The notes under the pieces were generated by a model. It had not been told where the DNA came from. It saw only the letters and a program-made list of their open reading frames with translations, and did not search any database. The position numbers and the translations under genes were made by a program. From contig JBMNPM010000004.1 of the NCBI GenBank assembly GCA_050943595.1, positions 1 through 64,000 on the forward strand: a stretch of 64,000 nt of DNA, in the 5' to 3' direction. Below, piece by piece: positions 59,911 through 64,000 of the stretch. This stretch comes from JAXGXJ01 sp050943595 (GTDB lineage: Bacteria; Actinomycetota; Thermoleophilia; RBG-16-64-13). Every line of letters starts with the position of its first letter. Position 1 is the first letter of the stretch.

Positions 59911-60062
59911 GGCTGCTGAAAACGAAACCCCGGCCGCCGGAACGCGCTGAGCGGCACGATAGTACGTCATCGGTCGTGCAGCGCTGCTATTCGCGCTCCC
60001 TCTATTCCTCTCTCACGCGTGCTGATCGCGTTCTGGCGGCGAAGTGTCATAGTTCAGCAGCC
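59911..60062 (+). repeat. MITE-like dispersed repeat, complete copy B
   Basis: 152 bases bounded by a perfect 10-bp inverted repeat, GGCTGCTGAA (59911-59920) and TTCAGCAGCC (60053-60062). The inner arms are also inverted: CGGAACGCGCTGAGC (59938-59952) against GCTGATCGCGTTCTG (60021-60035). The body matches copy A at 5831-5957. It codes for nothing. Confidence 0.8.
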
Positions 60063-60211
60063 TGCTGTCGGCATTTCGCGGATGACATCTCGACGTGCGT
60101 CATTGGTCGCAAGCGTCCGGACAGGGATGTAGTATGAAGGACACGGAGCCGATGTCGTGCCGGTAGCGACGCGGCATCGTCTTCATATTCCCGTCAATGG
60201 AGGGGATGTGT

Positions 60212-60337
60212 ATGAATCTCTGCGGGGAGCTGAGCGAAATCCACCTGAGACAATGGTCTGCAGGCGGGTGGTTTGTGTCTGAGCCGAGAGATATGGGGTT
60301 GGAGGACGTACTGGGTGCTCCAGGGGTTGAGAGTTGA
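60212..60337 (+). CDS. Short ORF coupled to cas6
   Basis: 41 residues from ATG 60212, which has GGAGGGG six bases upstream (an ATG at 60206 is too close). It includes LRQWSAGGWFVSEPRDMGLE and stops at TGA 60335-60337. The stop overlaps the TTG start of cas6 (TTGA), so it is translationally coupled to it. No family is recognised. It could be a small CRISPR-associated protein or only a leader peptide that feeds ribosomes into cas6. Confidence 0.45.
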   Translation: MNLCGELSEIHLRQWSAGGWFVSEPRDMGLEDVLGAPGVES

Positions 60338-61374
60338 GCCCGGAGGACGGGGCGACCCTGGATACGGAGCAGATCATCCGTGCACTTACGCCTCTTCGGT
60401 TTGCACGCTTCCGGTTTGTCATGGAGGCGCTGGAGCCGCTGTCCCTTCCGCCATACAAGGGCAGCACACTCCGTGGCGCCTTCGGCGTGGCCTTCAAGGA
60501 AGCCGCATGTGTCTCGGATGGGAAGGTCTGTAGGCGTTGCCTGCTCGCGACGAACTGCTTCTACAACTACGTGTTCGACACGCCGATCCCGGTCGACAGT
60601 CTCCGCATGCGCAAGTATACGGCGGCGCCGCATCCCTTTGTGCTGGAGCCGCCTCTCGACGCTCGTAGGAGCTACACTCCCGGCGATCGTTTCGAGTTTG
60701 GGCTGGTTCTCGTTGGGAAGGCTATCGAGCTGCTGCCGTATTTCGTGTTCGTGTTTGATCGCATGGGGCAGCGTCATGGGCTTGGTCGTGGACGGGGACG
60801 TCTGAACTTGGTGGAGGTAGTGTGGGTGTCGGTGGATGCTTCCTCCGGAGAGTCGCAGATCATCTATGCGTTGCCGGAGGGTCGTCTTCTTGATGGAGAT
60901 TGGGCGGCGACTGTCGATGACCTGCTTCCTGAGCGCCTGGATGCTGGTGCTAACGGCTCCACTCGGGTCACTGTCCGCTTTGAGACCCCGTGCCGGATGG
61001 TTCGCGGTGCGACGCTCACGGATCAACCGGAATTCCACGTGCTCTTTCGCTCTTTGCTACGCCGGCTCAGCAGCCTCGCCTACTTCCACTGCGGATCCGA
61101 TTTGGACCTTGACTTTCGTGCACTGGCTGCGGCTGCCGAACACGTCCGCCTGATTCGCGACGAGACCAGTTGGTTCGACTGGGAACGCTATTCCGCCCGC
61201 CAGGACGCGCGCATGAGCCTAGGCGGTATTGTTGGGGACGCTGAGTACGAAGGTGAAATGGCTCAACTGCTGCCGGTGCTGCGGCTGGGTGAGATTCTGC
61301 ACGCCGGCAAGGGCACAGGATTCGGACTGGGACGATACACCATCACATCCGACGTGGGATCGGAGGGTGTATGA
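60334..61374 (+). CDS. cas6: CRISPR-associated endoribonuclease Cas6
   Basis: RAMP-fold nuclease that cuts precursor CRISPR RNA, 346 residues. Recognised by LSLPPYKGSTLRGAFGVAFKEA near the N-terminus, the cysteine pair CRRCLLATNC, the RAMP loop AGKGTGFGLGRY at the C-terminus and SLAYFHCGSDLDLDF. The long form with the LPPYKGSxLRG start is the Cas6 found with type III systems. TTG 60334 is the only start that keeps the first beta strand (PLRFARFRFVMEAL); an upstream in-frame stop sits at 60328. It overlaps cmr2 by four bases (ATGA). Confidence 0.88.
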   Translation: MSPEDGATLDTEQIIRALTPLRFARFRFVMEALEPLSLPPYKGSTLRGAFGVAFKEAACVSDGKVCRRCLLATNCFYNYVFDTPIPVDSLRMRKYTAAPHPFVLEPPLDARRSYTPGDRFEFGLVLVGKAIELLPYFVFVFDRMGQRHGLGRGRGRLNLVEVVWVSVDASSGESQIIYALPEGRLLDGDWAATVDDLLPERLDAGANGSTRVTVRFETPCRMVRGATLTDQPEFHVLFRSLLRRLSSLAYFHCGSDLDLDFRALAAAAEHVRLIRDETSWFDWERYSARQDARMSLGGIVGDAEYEGEMAQLLPVLRLGEILHAGKGTGFGLGRYTITSDVGSEGV

Positions 61375-64000
61375 CTACACCACGTAGAAGTCTCCCGACT
61401 GCAGACTGGGAGCGCCTGTTGGCTTCTTGGCTACACGATCCGCCCGACAAAGCCGTCTCCATCCGGGATCACGAGTCGCGGGCACTGCGGTATCTCACTG
61501 CCGCCCTCGGATTCGAATCGGGCCGAAGTGGTCGCGGAAGAGACACCGTTCAAGGTGATATTGCCGCATCAAGCGCCGACAGGTTACCGGTGCCCGGGTA
61601 TGGAGCCGACTATCGTTGGGCCGTGGGGCCTGAGGGTGGTCGGCTCACAGTGATTCATCCTTTGTCGGGCGATACGTTCGTCTTGGAGTTGGAGGACGTA
61701 GATGTCGCAGCGGTGGAGGCCATGATCGCCTCCACTGTGGAGGGTATCGACGACATCAGGCTTCGCTACCTGGCTCTGTGGAGGCTTCTGCCCAAGACAC
61801 TCGCGGCTACGTACCCCTTCCTTAGCCGGCTGCCTGCCGACACGCGCGTACCGGACCACACCATCTGGCAGCATCTCGACGCGACGGCGGGCCTCTCGTT
61901 GGCGCTGTCGGACTCGGGCGGAGCAGGTTTTCTCTCGTATTCACTTGGCCCGGTGCAGCCCTTCATTGCTGCCGCCCGCTCACTTCGTGACCTCTGGACA
62001 GGCAGCGCTATTCTCTCCTGGCTGGTCTTTCAGGGCCTGGTCCCCATTCTGGAGAGCCTCGGGCCGACTGCCGTGGTGTTTCCGGCGCTGCGCGGCACAC
62101 CACTCATGGATATATGGCTGCGCGAACAAGGTCTCGATCGCTGCGTAGACAAGCCGTCCCTGACTGCCCGACGGGCCCCCTGCATCCCCAATCGCTTTCT
62201 GGCCATTGTGCCGATGGGCCAAGGAGGTGCGTTCGCTGCCGATCTGGCCGCCGAGTGTGAGTCACGCACTAGGCAGGCGTGGAAAAATCTCGCGAACGGC
62301 TCTCGTGATGTGTTTTGCAAGGCTCTTCCCGAATCGTGGGCGTCTTCCTGGTCGGCGGACTGGGACACACAGTGGGAGAGGCAGACCTCATCCTTCTTCG
62401 ACGTGCGAACAGCTGTGCTCCCCTGGAACCAATGTCCCGAAGAGGCGATCGCGTGGCTCCAAGGCGCACAGACCTTTGAGGACGCTCTGCCCGGTTTGGC
62501 CGCTGTGAGGGCACTTGCCGCCGCCATACCTCCGGAGGGGCGACCGGGATACCATCTTTCCCGGAGGCGGGTCGGCTATCCTCAGGACCAGGCCGGCCGT
62601 TGGCAGGCGAAATTGATGATGTCCACCCGGCTCATGGAAGCCGAGCGCGAGATTCGTCGCGTCCCAGATTACACCCCTGTACTCGATAAGGACGGGCGTG
62701 TTGCGCTCAAGTGCACACTTATGGGCACCTATGAACAGGTCGGGCCGGCTGATCTGCATGCGTCGGCTACGTTCTGGGAGGACGTGGCCGCCAACGTGAA
62801 GGTTCCCAGTGCCCGCGTGCGCACAGGCGAACGCTTCTGCGCCGTGGCGCTCACCAAGCGTCTGGCTATAGCCGGAGGCTTGGGCAAGGCTTTGCAGGTA
62901 GGAGCCCGTGACCTCCGTTTTGATGACACCGCCACTTTGGCCGCGAGCGATTGGTTGGCCGACACCGGGTTAGATCTGCGCGGGTTCAACGACTGGAATG
63001 GGCAGTGGCTGCATCTTGCCGGTGCTCAACTGATCGAGCCCGAGGTTCCTGCCGAGGTGGCATCCGCGATCAAAGCGGCGCGGAAGAGGGCCGGGACTCA
63101 CGGGGCGCCCCCTACCTACTATGCCATCATCGCCATGGATGGTGACCGCATGGGCGGCTGGCTCCGCGGCGAAACGGCACCCTCTGTGGCTGAGGTCTAT
63201 CATCCCAAGATCGCCGGCTACTTCGAGGGACTTCCGAATACCGAAGAGGGCCTGCGCGCCCGAAGGCCGGTGGGGCCCGCCCTTCACGGTGCCATCAGTG
63301 AGGCTTTGAGCAATTTTGCGGTCCATGTGGTGCCCGGAATTGTGGAAAGCCACTCCGGCGAACTCATCTATGCAGGTGGGGACGATGTCCTTGCGTTGGT
63401 GCCGTGCCGCCGCGCTGCGGCATGCGCGCGAGAACTGGAATTGGCCTTCCGGGGACTTGCCGTCGCCGATCCTTCCGAGCCTGGCTTCTACCGTCAGCAG
63501 GATGGGGATTTGTTGATGATGGGGCCGAAGGCGACCGTTTCGGCCGGTATCGCTATCGTGCACTACAAGGACGACCTGCGTGATTCGCTCGAGCTTGCAA
63601 GAAATGCCGAGCGGGAAGCCAAGGCCGCCGGACGGAATGCCGTTCAGATCGCGGTGGCCCGGCGATCGGGTGAAGAAGTGTCCACCATGGCGCCTTGGGC
63701 TTGGTTGGAGAACATGACACGTTGGACAGACGTGTTCCTCGGCGGAGCTTCGGACAGATGGACCTACCAGCTCCGTACCGAGATCCCGACCCTTGCCGCG
63801 TTGCCGGTCGAGGCCGCGGCCGCCGAGATGCGGCGCTACATTAACCACGCTGAACCGACAACCGGGACGGCGGTGGTGAAGGCCTTCAAGGCGGAGGAGG
63901 GGGCTAAGGCGGGAGACGTGGTGGCTGCGCAATTCTTTGATTACCTGAGTATGCGTAAAGCGCACGCCGGTGCGGCCGACTCAGACACCGTCCAACCTGA
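61371..64000 (+). CDS. cmr2: Type III-B CRISPR effector Cas10/Cmr2 (3' end beyond window)
   Basis: Large subunit of the Cmr complex, which makes cyclic oligoadenylate when target RNA is bound; 876 codons are visible with no stop before the edge. The N-terminus has LLASWLHDPPDKA with an HD pair (degraded HD nuclease region), followed by the Cmr2 block SLGPVQPFIAAARSLRDLWTG and LSWLVFQG. The palm domain has MDGDRMGG (about residues 587-594) and the cyclase motif GGDDVLAL (Gly669-Asp672), intact. Overlaps cas6 by ATGA. cmr1/3-6 would be expected downstream, outside the window. Confidence 0.93.
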   Translation, partial: MTTPRRSLPTADWERLLASWLHDPPDKAVSIRDHESRALRYLTAALGFESGRSGRGRDTVQGDIAASSADRLPVPGYGADYRWAVGPEGGRLTVIHPLSGDTFVLELEDVDVAAVEAMIASTVEGIDDIRLRYLALWRLLPKTLAATYPFLSRLPADTRVPDHTIWQHLDATAGLSLALSDSGGAGFLSYSLGPVQPFIAAARSLRDLWTGSAILSWLVFQGLVPILESLGPTAVVFPALRGTPLMDIWLREQGLDRCVDKPSLTARRAPCIPNRFLAIVPMGQGGAFAADLAAECESRTRQAWKNLANGSRDVFCKALPESWASSWSADWDTQWERQTSSFFDVRTAVLPWNQCPEEAIAWLQGAQTFEDALPGLAAVRALAAAIPPEGRPGYHLSRRRVGYPQDQAGRWQAKLMMSTRLMEAEREIRRVPDYTPVLDKDGRVALKCTLMGTYEQVGPADLHASATFWEDVAANVKVPSARVRTGERFCAVALTKRLAIAGGLGKALQVGARDLRFDDTATLAASDWLADTGLDLRGFNDWNGQWLHLAGAQLIEPEVPAEVASAIKAARKRAGTHGAPPTYYAIIAMDGDRMGGWLRGETAPSVAEVYHPKIAGYFEGLPNTEEGLRARRPVGPALHGAISEALSNFAVHVVPGIVESHSGELIYAGGDDVLALVPCRRAAACARELELAFRGLAVADPSEPGFYRQQDGDLLMMGPKATVSAGIAIVHYKDDLRDSLELARNAEREAKAAGRNAVQIAVARRSGEEVSTMAPWAWLENMTRWTDVFLGGASDRWTYQLRTEIPTLAALPVEAAAAEMRRYINHAEPTTGTAVVKAFKAEEGAKAGDVVAAQFFDYLSMRKAHAGAADSDTVQP

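Noticed and set aside
50879..60000. Second copy of the tmRNA 3' end marking the far end of an island
   Set aside because: No repeat of TTCGATTCCCCCCGCCTCC was seen in the window; the boundary may be lost or outside.
62970..63965. Long minus-strand open frame opposite cmr2
   Set aside because: Antisense to the palm domain of Cas10, which carries clear motifs; no protein-like features on this strand.

Overview
The window is a G+C-rich bacterial chromosome segment, most likely from an actinobacterial lineage. The four-repeat S1 protein with an acidic tail, the futalosine menaquinone genes, the low-complexity inserts in housekeeping enzymes and the many GTG/TTG starts all fit. Surface proteins with SLH-type repeats and a complete branched-chain amino-acid transporter suggest a free-living, possibly anaerobic, amino-acid-using organism. 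The exact class cannot be fixed from the sequence.

Layout. 1-5.3 kb: branched-chain amino-acid ABC transporter (livK, livG, livF, livH, livM) bounded by strong terminators. 5.4-19.7 kb: housekeeping (tatA, polA, rpsA, coaE, a lytic transglycosylase, uvrB, mgtC, leuS), then a second LivK-like lipoprotein and a zinc alcohol dehydrogenase. 19.8-27.3 kb: an accessory zone with a polysaccharide deacetylase, an AlbA_2/ATPase regulator, debris of a type III restriction gene and a large surface protein with a possible Cys-His-Asp/Asn catalytic site, bracketed by duplicated sequence. 27.2-50.9 kb: mqnB-mqnD, an ABC-F protein, an M23 peptidase, yajQ, the competence genes comEA-comEC, holA, rpsT, murJ, lepA, hemW, then hrcA-dnaJ-prmA-rnr-smpB-ssrA. 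Many of these overlap by ATGA or GTGA and are probably co-translated.

50.9-60.1 kb is a mosaic beginning exactly at the 3' end of tmRNA. It holds an A+T-rich pair (DUF1538 membrane protein plus tandem P-II protein), a shattered large serine recombinase with a frameshifted cdd1-like gene lodged in it, a beta-propeller/SLH protein, SLH and TetR remnants, a lipoprotein and a PD-(D/E)XK nuclease-like protein. 60.2-64 kb opens a type III-B CRISPR-Cas operon: a 41-codon ORF, cas6 and cmr2/cas10, the last cut by the window end. No CRISPR array lies in the window.

Recurring features: a MITE-like repeat with GGCTGCTGAA ends sits at the 3' ends of several genes, and an extended -10 motif TGCTAnnnT lies 6-10 nt before several start codons that lack a Shine-Dalgarno sequence, suggesting leaderless transcripts. 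No tRNA or rRNA gene was seen.
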